Part shown: positions 36,901-46,684 of the stretch, in pieces
Layout: each line of letters opens with the position of its first letter
Position numbering within the stretch: the stretch's first letter is position 1
Assembly: GCA_021234155.1 (NCBI GenBank)
Contig: JAJEKV010000140.1
Span: 1,519,407-1,583,406, forward strand
Source of the DNA: Isoetes taiwanensis
Taxonomy: Eukaryota > Streptophyta > Lycopodiopsida > Isoetales > Isoetaceae
Length of the DNA stretch: 64,000 bases
Direction of reading: 5' to 3'
Position numbers and translations under genes: made by a program
The notes under the pieces: generated by a model
Database searches by the model: none
What the model saw: the letters and a program-made list of their open reading frames with translations, nothing else
What the model was told of the DNA's origin: nothing

Positions 36901-37740
36901 TCCGTCGATCCCCGTGTTCAGCGTAGGTGGGCGCAGTGTGGGGTGTTGACAGTGGCGGAGTGGTATATTGATGGGCAGCTGGCACCTTGGCAGCTCTTTC
37001 GTCATAGATTTCGGCTTCAAGAGCGGGATTGTGCTATTTGGGCGCAGGTGGCTAATGCTCTGCCGCTGAACCCTCCGCAGGCGTCAGGACGTGTGTGGAA
37101 GTGTCACCCGAAGGTAGACCCCTCAAATTTCGTGAGATCCTGTTATGGGCTTCTGGCAATTCAGGATGAGCTGCCTCCTTCGGATGGTTGGAGTCTTCAG
37201 GTACCGGGAGATGACTGGGCCTACATCTGGAGATGGGTGTGGAACCCAATCTCGCCCCCCAAAATTCGGGTATTGCTGTGGCAGATTGTGCATCGCTCCC
37301 TGAGGGTGAACACGTGGGTTCACAGGATCAACCCGCGGATCAGCGACCTCTGTCCTATGTGTGGTACATGTGTGGAGACCCTGGAACACTGCATGTTTCT
37401 TTGCTCACATATCCAGCCGGCATGGAGGTGGGTCCAGCGCCTCTTCCATACCTCGCTCTGTAGTCAAGAGGTTCTTTTGGGGGTGTACCCTAGCAGGTGG
37501 TCCCAGCCTCAGAGTCTGGCCTTTCATTTGTGTAAAGCATGGTTGTTGTGGCTCATTTGGAAGCGGCGACGCATGAAGGTGTTCAGGAATGCGGAGACGC
37601 AGCCTGAGGCTTTGGTCCCACAGCTGAGGTACAAGCTATATCTCTCTTACCTGGCGTCTCCTCGGAAAGAACAGTTCAAAGCAGCGGTCTGGGAAAGAAC
37701 CCTCCACATTGTAGACAGTCTCGGTAGATTTGTGGCATGA
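33973..37740 (+). pseudogene. LINE B ORF2: AP-like endonuclease, reverse transcriptase, zinc finger
   Basis: ATG 33973 opens MDKKIVSWNVRGVRSS. Endonuclease motifs follow: LCLQEHK (about 34080), LLLGDFNMVE (about 34393) and VSDHFP (about 34664). The linker includes SPDGIPPKFFQEYWDWVG (about 35350-35415). From 35500 to the stop at 37738 one frame of 746 codons covers reverse transcriptase: SGFIPGRQI, LKLDFAKAYDSV, GVRQGCPLAPFLF, the catalytic QYADDSFLF (36046-36072), and LLGIPFGIDIS. The C-terminal finger is CPMCGTCVETLEHCMFLC (about 37353-37406). Roughly four one-base frameshifts between 34300 and 35500 break the endonuclease/linker part, so the copy as read cannot make full-length ORF2p. Confidence 0.92.
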
Positions 37741-37867
37741 GTCATAGATAGGTACACATGTCTCGTGGGTACTTGCCCTAGTGTGGGCAGGAGTACCCTA
37801 ACAACGCTCATCTTTATATTTATTCTGGATTAATATTAGTTAATTTGATCCTTCAAAAAAAAAAAAA
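37741..37867 (+). other. LINE B 3' UTR and poly(A) tail
   Basis: A stem-like GTGGGTACTTGCCCTAGTGT..GGCAGGAGTACCCTA precedes an AT-rich end and 13 A residues. The inverted GGGTACT/AGTACCC pair could form a 3' hairpin before the tail. Confidence 0.6.
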
Positions 37868-39853
37868 TGCTTACGTAACCCTTCAATGATAATATCCCAA
37901 GCATCAGAGGTAGAGATATGAATACCCACAGGTATATATACCAAGAAGTTTAGTAGCCTTCCCATGAGGAAGCACCTTCCAAGGAAAATACAACCCCATC
38001 AAGCGTCCATAATGCAAAACACTTTGGCCAACCAACAAGAACTCCAGATGCTAAAGAGAAAGTATCAAGAAGAAGCTTTGCATTCTGAAGATTGTCTGTG
38101 TCAGCAACAAGAAAGAGGAACGTGTCATCAGCATACTGGTTACAAATTTCCTGTGAACCATCCTCCATACTCAACCCCTGCACTATCCCATCCTGCATGG
38201 CCTTAGCAAATAGCTGTGAGAGGACCTCAGCTACTATCGTGAACAAAAGTGGAGCTAATGGGCAACCTTGGCGAACACCTCGCCCAACCGAAAAAACAGT
38301 GGAGGGGACCCCCTGAAACAACACAGTAGATCGTGCCGAGATATGGAGCTTCATAACATCACTGGTGAACTGCTGACCAAAGCCCAATGTTAAGAGGCTT
38401 TTTTCCAAAAATTCCCAATCTACACTGTCATATGCCTTGTCAAAATCTAACTTAAGATAGACTATACGCTGACCTTTCAATCTGGCCCAATACATACCCT
38501 CATAAGCAGCAGCAACATTGTCTAAAATGCTCCTCCTTAGCAAGAATCCAGATTGAGTAGGAGAGATTGATACAGCCAAGACATCACGCACTTTGTCTGC
38601 AAGGGCCTTCGCAAATATTTTATACACGGAAGACAATAATGTGATAGGGCGCCAGTCAGATATTGTCTTCGGCTCTTTACACTTGGGAATAAGAGAAATA
38701 CAGCCAGTATTAATGATCTTATCCAAACTTCTGAACCTACGAAACTCACAGAAAGCATTATAAAGATCGCAACCCAACCAATCCCAATATTCCTGGAACA
38801 CTTGTCTTTCTTTAAAAGAGAAGCTGCTGAATGTAAGTCATTGATGGTGATCTCTGACTCTAGGTGTGCACGCTGCTCCGCTGACACAATGGGGTGGACC
38901 TTCGACAAGATTGCAGATTGCATATCCTCCTGAAAGGGCAACTGATGCCTGGAGAAAAATGAGGAAAAGTGGTCGTGAAGATACTGCTTCAATTGAACCG
39001 GATCAGAACACTCTGAACCATCAGGCAAAATAAGGGAATTAATAGATGCCATCATACACCTTCTCTTAGCGGCCCGAAAAAAGAAGTGAGAGCATCTATC
39101 ACCAGATCTAAACCATTCTAGTCCAGCCTTTATCCTAGCTTGATTCACATGAGCCGTCTCAATGGCTTTAATCTCTGTCAAGATTTCTTTCTCTCTAATG
39201 CCAGAAGAAGGGGCAAGAGCACGGCATCTCTGTAACTTCTGATACAACCCGGTTAATTCGCCTCTAGTCCGAACCACCTGTGCATGACCCCACTGCTTTG
39301 CAAAGGATTTAACAGCCCCGAGAGTAGCAACAATACCAGCCATGCCACCACTACGAGAGAATTCATGAGACCATGCATTCCGACACCCTGCAATGAATTC
39401 ACTATCCTTCAGATGTTTAGTATTGAGCTTGAAATAAGTTTTTGTAGCTCTTCGCCATAGAGGTTGCCCGGTAGAGAACCATTGTGGATTATGATCTGAG
39501 ACTGCACTATCCAACAGATTAGTTCTTTGCAACTGAAGAAAATCAGCAGCTACTGCATTATAATAGCCACGATCATGACGGGCATAGGCTCTGCCATTGC
39601 CTGTCCATCCATTGCACCATGTGAAGGATTGATCACCCTCGATCTCCACAAGGCCACAATCATGCAGCAGGCGTTGCCATTGCTCCCGCTCAAATCCCCT
39701 CGAACCCACTGTGATCCCCCGCCACACACAATGCGCCTCAATTTCAACCATATTGAAATCTCCAATGAGCAACCATGCCACATTATTGCCTAGCCTGAGA
39801 ACTTTGCTACGAAGAGAGGCCCACAAAGCTCCCCTTTGACGCGGATAATTGCA
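37868..39853 (-). pseudogene. LINE A ORF2, endonuclease end to reverse transcriptase
   Basis: On the minus strand, from 39826: LWASLRSKV-like text, WLLIGDFNMVEIE, QSFTWCNGW and AVSDHNPQW, a linker (GDRCSHFFFRAAKRR, LLKKDKC), a frameshift near 38810, then FQEYWDWLGCDLYNAF, SGFLLRRSILDNVAAAYEGM, LKLDFDKAYDSVDW, GVRQGCPLAPLLFTIV and QYADDTFLFLVADTD, with the YADD catalytic motif kept. After a shift near 38010 it continues to GIHISTSDAWDIIIEGLRKH at the LINE B insertion point. One lineage with LINE B, but lower GC. Confidence 0.9.
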
Positions 39854-40404
39854 TTAGAGGAAAAATGAGATCACATTTTGTCCCATTGAGGGATGCTTAA
39901 AATGCCATGTCAGCTTTTTAAACTGTCCAATAAGAGAAGAGCTCCAGTATATCTCATTCCAGTATTATGTGGCAGCCTGTAATTAATGCAGCTGCAACTA
40001 ACTTCTGCAGTATCATTTTTTCATTATAACTTTTGATCCAGAACTCCGATTCAAAAACGTTTTGTAGCAATGGGTTCGTCTTCACAAGATCTATCTAGTG
40101 ATAACCCATTCATATATCTTTTACGATATAAATATATAAGAAATAAGCAAAAAATCATATTTTTTTAAGGTTAACGCATATGACCATATTGAAATACATT
40201 ATAACTATATATCATTGGAAAGATCTTTTCATTCCGCATCTAATGCAACAAACGCCGCAACATTTTGACAAGTGGATCAAAAGTTATGGGGGAAAAACGA
40301 CAGCAATGAAGTTGTTGGTGCTGCATTAATTGCAGTTAATAGAGGGTAGCCATTCCATTGGAGGATTCTTATGGGGATGAAATGAGATCTCAAATTTCCT
40401 CTAA
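39854..40404. mobile_element. MITE-like element, 551 bp, inside LINE A
   Basis: The left end TTAGAGGAAAAATGAGATCA and the right end (reverse complement) TTAGAGGAAATTTGAGATCT are imperfect inverted repeats that continue to about 35 bases. The insertion splits the LINE A endonuclease: minus-strand VNVYA stops at one side and NYPRQRGALWASLRS resumes on the other. The interior is AT-rich and non-coding, with ACTTTTGATCCA / TGGATCAAAAGTTAT as a second, internal inverted pair. The target-site duplication is ambiguous. Confidence 0.75.
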
Positions 40405-40649
40405 TGTGAGCATAAACATTCACTAAACCACATTCTTGCCCCCGCTCTTTCCACTTAATAATTATCCAACGACCAAACCTGTCCACTTGAGTGAAAGTGA
40501 CATTCAAAGAGGGCTTCCATGCAGTAAGAACGCCTGCTTTAGCAGAATCAGCAGCCGCCACAAGCACATTATAATCACGCCCCAAAATATTGGCCAGCTT
40601 TTGAACCTCGCCTTTACGGCACTTGTGCTCCTGAAAACAACATATATAC
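40405..40649 (-). pseudogene. LINE A ORF2, 5'-truncated endonuclease start
   Basis: On the minus strand this reads CFQEHKCRKGEVQKLANILG..FGRWIIIKWKERGQECGLVNVYA, equivalent to LQEHK..GRWVIVKWREG in LINE B. The first ~30 residues of the endonuclease are absent because the element is truncated here, directly at the right target-site duplication. Confidence 0.85.
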
Positions 40650-40666
40650 ATGCATTGTAGCACTCT
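40650..40666. repeat. Target-site duplication, right copy (17 bp)
   Basis: ATGCATTGTAGCACTCT, identical to 29897-29913, follows the truncated 5' end of LINE A. Confidence 0.9.
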
Positions 40667-41614
40667 AGCGAGAGTCTTTGAGATGAGGGTCCCATATCAA
40701 ATTGTCTGACACTTTTTGTTTTAGTGGATGGACAGAATAAGAAGACATAAGCTACATGTTCACTGCAGTTCCCAGACATCAGACATTGCTTGCATGAACA
40801 ATGACTGTTATGGAGGCGACAATAGCCTCCATGGCACTCTGTTGGTAATTTCAATAGTCAACCAACATAAACATTCTTTCAATCCTCTAATTCATCTTGG
40901 AAGTAAAAGTTGATAGTTATTATTTTGGAGAATCCCTCCCTGTCGCGGGGAGTTCATCCATCCTTTATCCATTCTGTACTTATCCAGTGTGTACTTATAG
41001 GTGTCAACCTCCACATTGATGAATCCCGCGTACTCAACATATAGTTTCAATGCTATATCTACACTCATATGTTCTGTTGAGCTAATGTAGCTCTTTTTTT
41101 GTTTCTCATTGTAACATAATGATTGTCTGACCATTGGATTCATGGTTAAGAAAGCAATGTAAGTGTGCATAAAAGTTGCTATGCAATTTCTGTTTCTAAT
41201 CCAAGGCTATATAACAGATTTAAACCTGATTCCAGCTAGAGACATTCTTCAGTGAATTGAACACTAAGTGCTTTGTGGGCTTGCTCATTTAAGGTGCTTG
41301 GAAAGCAATAATACGAACTCAGCTAGCAGTTACCTTCAAATGTTTGCCTATATAGCATCATATCAGATTAGTCATGTCCTTTCTCTTGCCTTTCTCATTC
41401 TTAAATTTTTGTCTTATACATGATTCAGCTCGCAAAATGCAAATATGAAGAGAAAAAAAGAGAGAGCATTCTACACAGCATTCTAAAACTGTTGTTGCTA
41501 CAATATCATATCGATTCGTCATGTACCTTTTTCTCGCTTCACTTATTCTTAAGTTTTTGTCCTATTCATGATTCAGCTCATGAAACGCGTCGTTTGAGAA
41601 TTTTGTAAAAGAGA
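40667..41614. repeat. No gene; ~75-bp sequence duplicated at ~145-bp spacing
   Basis: ATATCAGATTAGTCATGTCC..TTTTTGTCTTATACATGATTCAGCTC (41355-41430) recurs as ATATCGATTCGTCATGTACC..TTTTTGTCCTATTCATGATTCAGCTC (41503-41580). The remaining sequence is AT-rich and unassigned. Confidence 0.6.
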
Positions 41615-42226
41615 TCTATTGTCTTTTATATTGGTGATATAAATCACATGCAAAACAAAATTCGTACCATCTGTGTAGTATGACACAACATTCATCACCT
41701 TAGAAATAGGAAATGCACATAGTACACATATATTGCTGCGCACCATCTACTGGTAGTGGATACTTTCTATTTGGTGCTTTGCTACCGCATGTATAAAATA
41801 AAATAAGTAGACCTATATTGTGTTATTGGATTGTAATAACTTTGTAATATATTAGAAGGAACGTCATTATCAGTTATGCTTTACATCATAAGTTTTTAAT
41901 TCTTAGCTATTTGTTATAATTCATATCGGTGCATGGGTTCATAATTTACATCCAACAACTACAAGTTTCACCATAGTGGCCTTTTACATTTGAATGCATC
42001 TAACATTCACTTTACATGTCATCTATTATCCCTCTTTGAACCATTCATGGCTTTGTTATCCATAGAGCTTTTATATTTTACGAAAATGGCCATTGTTATT
42101 GCAATACATAAGTTCATAAAAATCATTGGTGCATTTTTTGGTATATTTCTTAGAACTACATCTATAACCCCATTGTTCCTTGCAATCATCATACTTATGC
42201 TCGACAACGCCGGGCACCGTTACTAG
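41615..42226 (+). mobile_element. Short Helitron-like element, ~612 bp
   Basis: The 3' end reads GACAACGCCGGGCACCGTTACTAG followed by T. It is nearly identical to the 3' end of the larger Helitron (AACGCCGGGCACCGCTACTAG) and has a better hairpin arm (GCTCGACAACGCCGGGC). The 5' end is less certain: either A|TCTATTGTC at 41615, or TCTTTTATATT at 41622, which matches the first 11 bases of the larger element but follows G. There is no coding capacity. Confidence 0.55.
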
Positions 42227-43074
42227 TATTATTATAAAGACCATTAGACTTCAAGGGCTAGATTCGAAACAAATTTTAGAGTGCCATAAGTGGCAATCTT
42301 ATGTCCCGACTTGTGGCTAATATAGAGCCTGGCCACACTCCTAGAAAAACTGTTGTATGTTCTAAATGGCCATCCCAACAAGTTGCTTGTGCGTGTGATA
42401 TTTTGAAACGGTCACGCCCTATGGGTTTGAAGGTCTAGCAAATATCAAGTTGGCCACTTATAGAGTGAGAGGAATAAATTGGTGTTTTGAACTGGCCACT
42501 ACCCTTTCATCATGGTGAGATTGCATCCTACTCTGACGTGGCCAACTATTTTTCAAAAAATGTGAATATATGGCCAACTGGCTCCCCAGGGCCACTAAAA
42601 AACACCCTGGACACTACGACAGTGTTGTTGGTATTTGAATTGCTCACACCATGCTTGAAGTCATATAACCCTTTGGGTCGATTGACAATAAAAATTGCTC
42701 GCTCGCCTGCCGTTAAAGCTGCCTCTAATAACCCTTCCCTCTTAGGATTGTTACTGTGCTTCGGAGCGCAACAAAACAATGTTTTGGGAGAAGATGCAAT
42801 AGTAGATCATCATGCACATCCATCTTTTTTAGAAACAAATGGTTGATGATGGATGTAAAGATCTATCACGATACCTCAGACCGGTAGTTGATCTCACTCT
42901 ATGCTTTCAAGCAATCAAACAGTACAGAGCTTTCATCAAAGGCAGGAAGGCACATTACATTGCAAAAGACTAATGAGAAATGTTTTACCTTCTTGACCGC
43001 CACCTCAGAACATTCTGGAGGAAAGTATTACACAAGCCTATGTATTCTCTTAGCAATATTCTCCAATCCAATGG
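42227..43074. other. No gene recognised
   Basis: A 119-codon plus frame at 42487-42846 has no family motif, promoter or splice support. The sequence probably belongs to the decayed LINE that follows, but nothing shows it directly. Confidence 0.35.
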
Positions 43075-43530
43075 GTGCAAGAATTGATGCAGCTTTATGA
43101 TCCTGCTATCATCCAAAATACTGTACGAGATGGACCTCTAATTGTCCTAACCCTGACCAGTTTATTTAATAGGGCCCTCAATGAAGGCTTTCCCATGCAA
43201 TGGATCGTCAATGGAGTCAAAATATATAAAGCAGGGGATAGACATTGTCTTGCGAATTAAACTATGGTTTGTCGTTTGTTGGCAAAACTGCTTGATTGAA
43301 TGCTTGAACAACAATTGAAATCATGGATAGATGAAACATGAGTATCTGCACTTCGGCATGCCGATTTTAGACCTAAGCATTCCATTATTGATCATATTTT
43401 CACATTGTGCAACTTGCTTGTGGATAGCAAAAATAGAAGACAGGATCTATACTGCTGCTTCGTGGACTTTGCGAAGGCTTTCAACATTGTGCATAGGGAG
43501 AAGTTATGAGAGAGATTATAGCAGCTAGGT
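43075..43530 (+). pseudogene. Reverse-transcriptase remnant of a second LINE family
   Basis: The plus-strand text reads LTSLFNRALNEGFPMQWIVN, then, across frameshifts, RRQDLYCCFVDFAKAFN (about 43436-43485). This is the start of a non-LTR reverse transcriptase: the 'LFN..EGFP..W' region, the HSIIDHIFTL block and the FVDFAKAFD-type first catalytic motif. It differs from LINEs A, B and D. Stops and shifts every 100-200 bases show strong decay; the YADD region is not found. Confidence 0.65.
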
Positions 43531-43849
43531 GTTCTATATGAACTGCCTTAGAATTCGTACTGGTCCATACCGCATCACAATTGAAATCGGCAGATGGAAC
43601 CGTAGCGTCGAAACATGATATGTCAATGCTGCCAGATGCAAGCCATTATAGATGAATGATGCCACACTCTTCAGATTTGCCCAGCATTTGCGACTACAGG
43701 CATAGTATCTTGACCTGATCACACCTAATCAGCCATTACATTTGCTCTTGCAGATGCCTGCAGTAATGCATTTTCATTTTTATCTTGAAATAACTCCTGC
43801 ACCATCACATTGATATGTACAACTATTTAGGGGTCCAGTTTCTCAGCAA

Positions 43850-43990
43850 GTCCATTATTGTTAAGGTATTTCTCTTGAAAACCCTCCGAAGTGAGGGGTT
43901 TTTAATTCTAGGCAATAATGGTCTGATGTGCTCTCTTTCTTGTATTGGGTCCCATAGACCTTATGGTCTCCGTGGAAGAAATAATTTTGC
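43850..43990 (+). repeat. LINE 3'-tail copy 1
   Basis: AAGGTATTTCTCTTGAAAAC..GAGGGGTTTTTAATTCTA..TTGTATTGGGTCCCATAGACC..GGTCTCCGTGGAAGAAATAA. It is related to the tails at 44490-44640 and 51510-51590 and, inverted, at 48402-48475, so it is probably the 3' end of the LINE at 43075. Confidence 0.6.
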
Positions 43991-44489
43991 CAGGATCAAA
44001 GGATTTAATGTTATGCATGACACATTAGATACACATTGTTATTAATTTATGGTACTATTTTCTTATTTCATCGCAGCTCAAGTATGGAAAATGTGCATAA
44101 TCATTAAAAGAGAGGTGAATAAGCAGAATTAGAATTCTGGTAGGTGTTTTTTAAACAAGCATAACTTTTGTTAGGTAAAGTATGAAATAATTAAAAAAGA
44201 GATAGTAAAATAAAAGACATATCTTCTTCTTTAGTTTCTTCCATCTTCTTTTAGAAAAGGTTTGTGAATTTTTCTTCTCATCTAGATGGTGGTCATATGC
44301 ACATTAAAGATCTTATTTCTCTAGTATCATTGTGTGTGTTCATCTATCATCACTGTACGTGTCACTGCACCATTCTATATATCTGCCATGATCCATTTTT
44401 CCCATGCTAAGCGGCGCCGACAGCCAATTACTATTCCCTCAGTAGTCATCATGGTCTATTGATAGTTTTTTTCCTGCTTGTTTAGTATC

Positions 44490-44640
44490 ATCATTACTGC
44501 AAAGGTTTTTCCCTTGAAAAACTTCCGAGGCAGGGGTTTTTTAATCCTAATATTAATAGTTGTACTAAGCCTTTGTATGGGTCCCATGGCCTCTTGGTCT
44601 TCGTGGATGGCAAAAAATCTATTCTACTCTTTCGAATCAT
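44490..44640 (+). repeat. LINE 3'-tail copy 2
   Basis: AAAGGTTTTTCCCTTGAAAA..CAGGGGTTTTTTAATCCTAA..TTGTATGGGTCCCATGGCC..GGTCTTCGTGGATGGCAAAAAA. It is homologous to copy 1 at about 620 bases' distance and is not preceded by any recognisable ORF2. Confidence 0.6.
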
Positions 44641-44649
44641 TTACTATAT

Positions 44650-45190
44650 TCATCTTATGCTTCCATTGGCCAAATTAAAGCATTATCATCAAGTTTAGAC
44701 ATTGAACAAGTGATTGCTCTAGTTTTAAAAGATGTTTGCATATGCTTTTCCATGTCCAATGAAATGCTCAAATCTTTGTAAATTTAAACCTAGGCTTTTC
44801 TTAGTATTTAGGCTTTTCTCGTTGATTTTGGATGATGTTCATCAAGCATTTGCATTGGACTAAGACTAGGCCATTCATTATCCAAAGTGTGTTTTAAGAG
44901 ATTGTATATAAATAAGGCCAGCTTTTGAAGGCAAATGCGGTGTAAACATGTGGGAACAGCAACTCTACAATAAGTTATGCAATAAATTTGTGATATAAGA
45001 TTTCTATGCAATAAGGTATGGTGATACATATACCATGCTTCACAAAAAACATTGGAAACAGAATTATAGTTCTTGTAACTATGCAAAAAATGCAGTTTTT
45101 TTTTTTGCCTTATTGCCTTAGTTACACAGTGAGGAGGAGCTCCTTAAAAGACCGTCTCTCTACACTCTTCTTCCAATTAACCAGTTTATA
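44650..45190. other. No gene recognised
   Basis: AT-rich sequence downstream of the candidate minus-strand gene at 45197-45500. No polyadenylation signal or repeat can be supported beyond AT-rich runs. Confidence 0.4.
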
Positions 45191-45196
45191 TTAATT

Positions 45197-45500
45197 TTAA
45201 TTTGCAACATAGCAACCTGAGGTAGTGCCTGGTGGGCACGAATTAGTTTTATGTGCTGCTTGAGAAAAATGACCGAGAATAGCTTTTGCGTTTGCACTCT
45301 GCAGAGGAAATGAAAAACCCGTTAAGACGGAAACAAAAGGAGAAAAAATAAAAAAACCAAAGACAATGCAATAGAATAAAATGAATGTTACGTACGTCGA
45401 GGGAGAATATTACCGATATGGTGCGGGCTGCGGGAGCGACGTCAGGAGGATCGTCGTCGTCACCATCACGATGGGCGCGAAGAAACAATCCGGGGGCCAT
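45197..45500 (-). CDS. Candidate two-exon gene, 62-residue protein of unknown function
   Basis: On the minus strand, exon 1 (45500-45414) encodes 29 residues starting MAPGLFLRAHRDGDDDDPPD. A donor follows (TCG|GTAATA), then a 115-base intron (45413-45299) ending TTTCCTCTGCAG, and exon 2 (45298-45197) encodes 33 residues ending TTSGCYVAN-stop. The phases match exactly (87 + 102 bases), which is notable in a window full of frameshifts. A TATATA lies 94 bases upstream. The leader holds a duplicated CCATTTTCCGAT. There is an acidic run (DGDDDD) and no membrane segment or known motif. It could also be the 5' end of a longer or alternatively spliced gene. Confidence 0.5.
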
Positions 45501-45593
45501 TGCAGGGCAAAATGACGAGGGAAATGGGAGGCAGATTGGTGCAAAACGATCGGAAAATGGTCTGGAAACAATCGGAAAATGGTCTGAAAGTGG

Positions 45594-45599
45594 TATATA
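45594..45599 (-). promoter_or_regulatory. Candidate TATA box for the 62-residue gene
   Basis: On the minus strand, TATATA within GGCCTGTCTATATACCACTT lies 94 bases before the ATG at 45500. The region around it has higher GC than the neighbourhood, as in many plant promoters. Confidence 0.45.
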
Positions 45600-45604
45600 G
45601 ACAG

Positions 45605-46042
45605 GCCGACAAAGAGCGGAAGAAGAGGAGCCAAGAAGGCCCACAAACTCGACTGTGCTAGATCCGCTTCATCGCACAGCGTTATTTATGTCGGGCCATT
45701 CGTCCTACGTGGCACGCTAAATTGCTGACGAGGCATATGCGCGTGCATGCCACGCTTCGACTTTGGCCCTCCAGACGACCGCGCAAGGTCGTCTCGAGTC
45801 TCCTTTAAGCTCTTTGCCTTTTGCCCTTTGCAATGCTTCTTCTTCTCAGCATCTTGCCTTCCCCACAGCTTCCCCTCTCATCAACATTAGCTCTTCAGAT
45901 TGTTCGCGATCGCCACGTTGTCTCATCATTGCACCCCTCAATTATGCGTGCCACGACACACAATGAAATCTCCAAAACATCCACGTGTAACGAACCAAAC
46001 CCCTGATCAGACCATGCTTTATCAGCCACAAAGTGATACTTT
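45605..46042. other. No gene; promoter-like GC-richer spacer
   Basis: It contains CACGCTTCG and CGTGGCACGC motifs and several short overlapping plus frames, with nothing to decide between them. Confidence 0.3.
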
Positions 46043-46153
46043 ACATCTAACAACCTACTTACTTACTTACCCTATATTCTTTTCTTCTTCTTTTTTCTTC
46101 AGTCAAAGTTACCTCTTTATGCAGTTGAATACATTTGCCATATGTTTTAGTGT

Positions 46154-46164
46154 GTCTATCTATC

Positions 46165-46241
<77 letters not shown>

Positions 46242-46244
46242 ATC
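46154..46244. repeat. (TATC)n microsatellite, ~22 repeats
   Basis: A nearly pure TATC run. Its translation as YLSI repeats is an artefact. Confidence 0.95.
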
Positions 46245-46684
46245 AGGGTTGCCCTTAAGGACGAAAGTTCGTGGTTTAGTAGGACCTGTTGTAAATGCAA
46301 AAATAAAATTAGCCACGATTTCTACAAAAAGCGCCATAACACTTGAACATTCGCCAAGTCCTCTCAACAGCATAGTCATGGATTCATCCCATCTTTTATC
46401 CTCATACGAGAAGATTCTCAAGGAGTTGTCTAGTACTCTAGGTTTACTTCATAAACTCATCAAATCCATACAGGTACACATGAATGTAAGTGTGAGTGTG
46501 AATGTTAATGGTCGATTGGGATAGACATTATCAGCCATAAGATGGATGGATGGATCGATGGATGGATGGTATTTTTTACGTCATGCATATTGGCTGTGAC
46601 ATTCTCATAAATAGTACAAATATGTATATTTTAGGCCACCTCACTATACAAGCCTACTTGTATATATTAGTGTGGGAGGGGGCA

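Larger units (their letters stand above)
31436..37867 (+). mobile_element. LINE B: near full-length L1-type retrotransposon, GC-rich
   Basis: Plus-strand element: a short 5' leader, ORF1 from about 31496, ORF2 from 33973, a 127-base 3' UTR and a 13-base poly(A) (37855-37867). It sits inside LINE A ORF2. Joining the plus strand at 31435 to 37867/37868 restores the LINE A reading frame (KH-LFWW) without a gap, so no target-site duplication outside the A tract is visible. It is much richer in GC than LINE A and its surroundings, and a 746-codon ORF2 frame is uninterrupted. Both points indicate a younger insertion. Confidence 0.92.
29913..40649 (-). mobile_element. LINE A: 5'-truncated L1-type retrotransposon, host of two later insertions
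   Basis: The minus-strand element ends in a 14-base poly(T) on the plus strand at 29913-29926 and is bounded by identical 17-bp duplications (29897-29913, 40650-40666). That is the hallmark of target-primed reverse transcription. Read on minus it contains the endonuclease from LQEHK-like FQEHKC onward, the linker, reverse transcriptase and C-terminal zinc finger; ORF1 and the 5' UTR are missing. LINE B (31436-37867) and a MITE (39854-40404) interrupt it. Without them the element is about 3.75 kb. Confidence 0.92.

Noticed and set aside
36286-37020. 244-codon minus-strand frame
   Set aside because: Antisense shadow of the LINE B reverse transcriptase.
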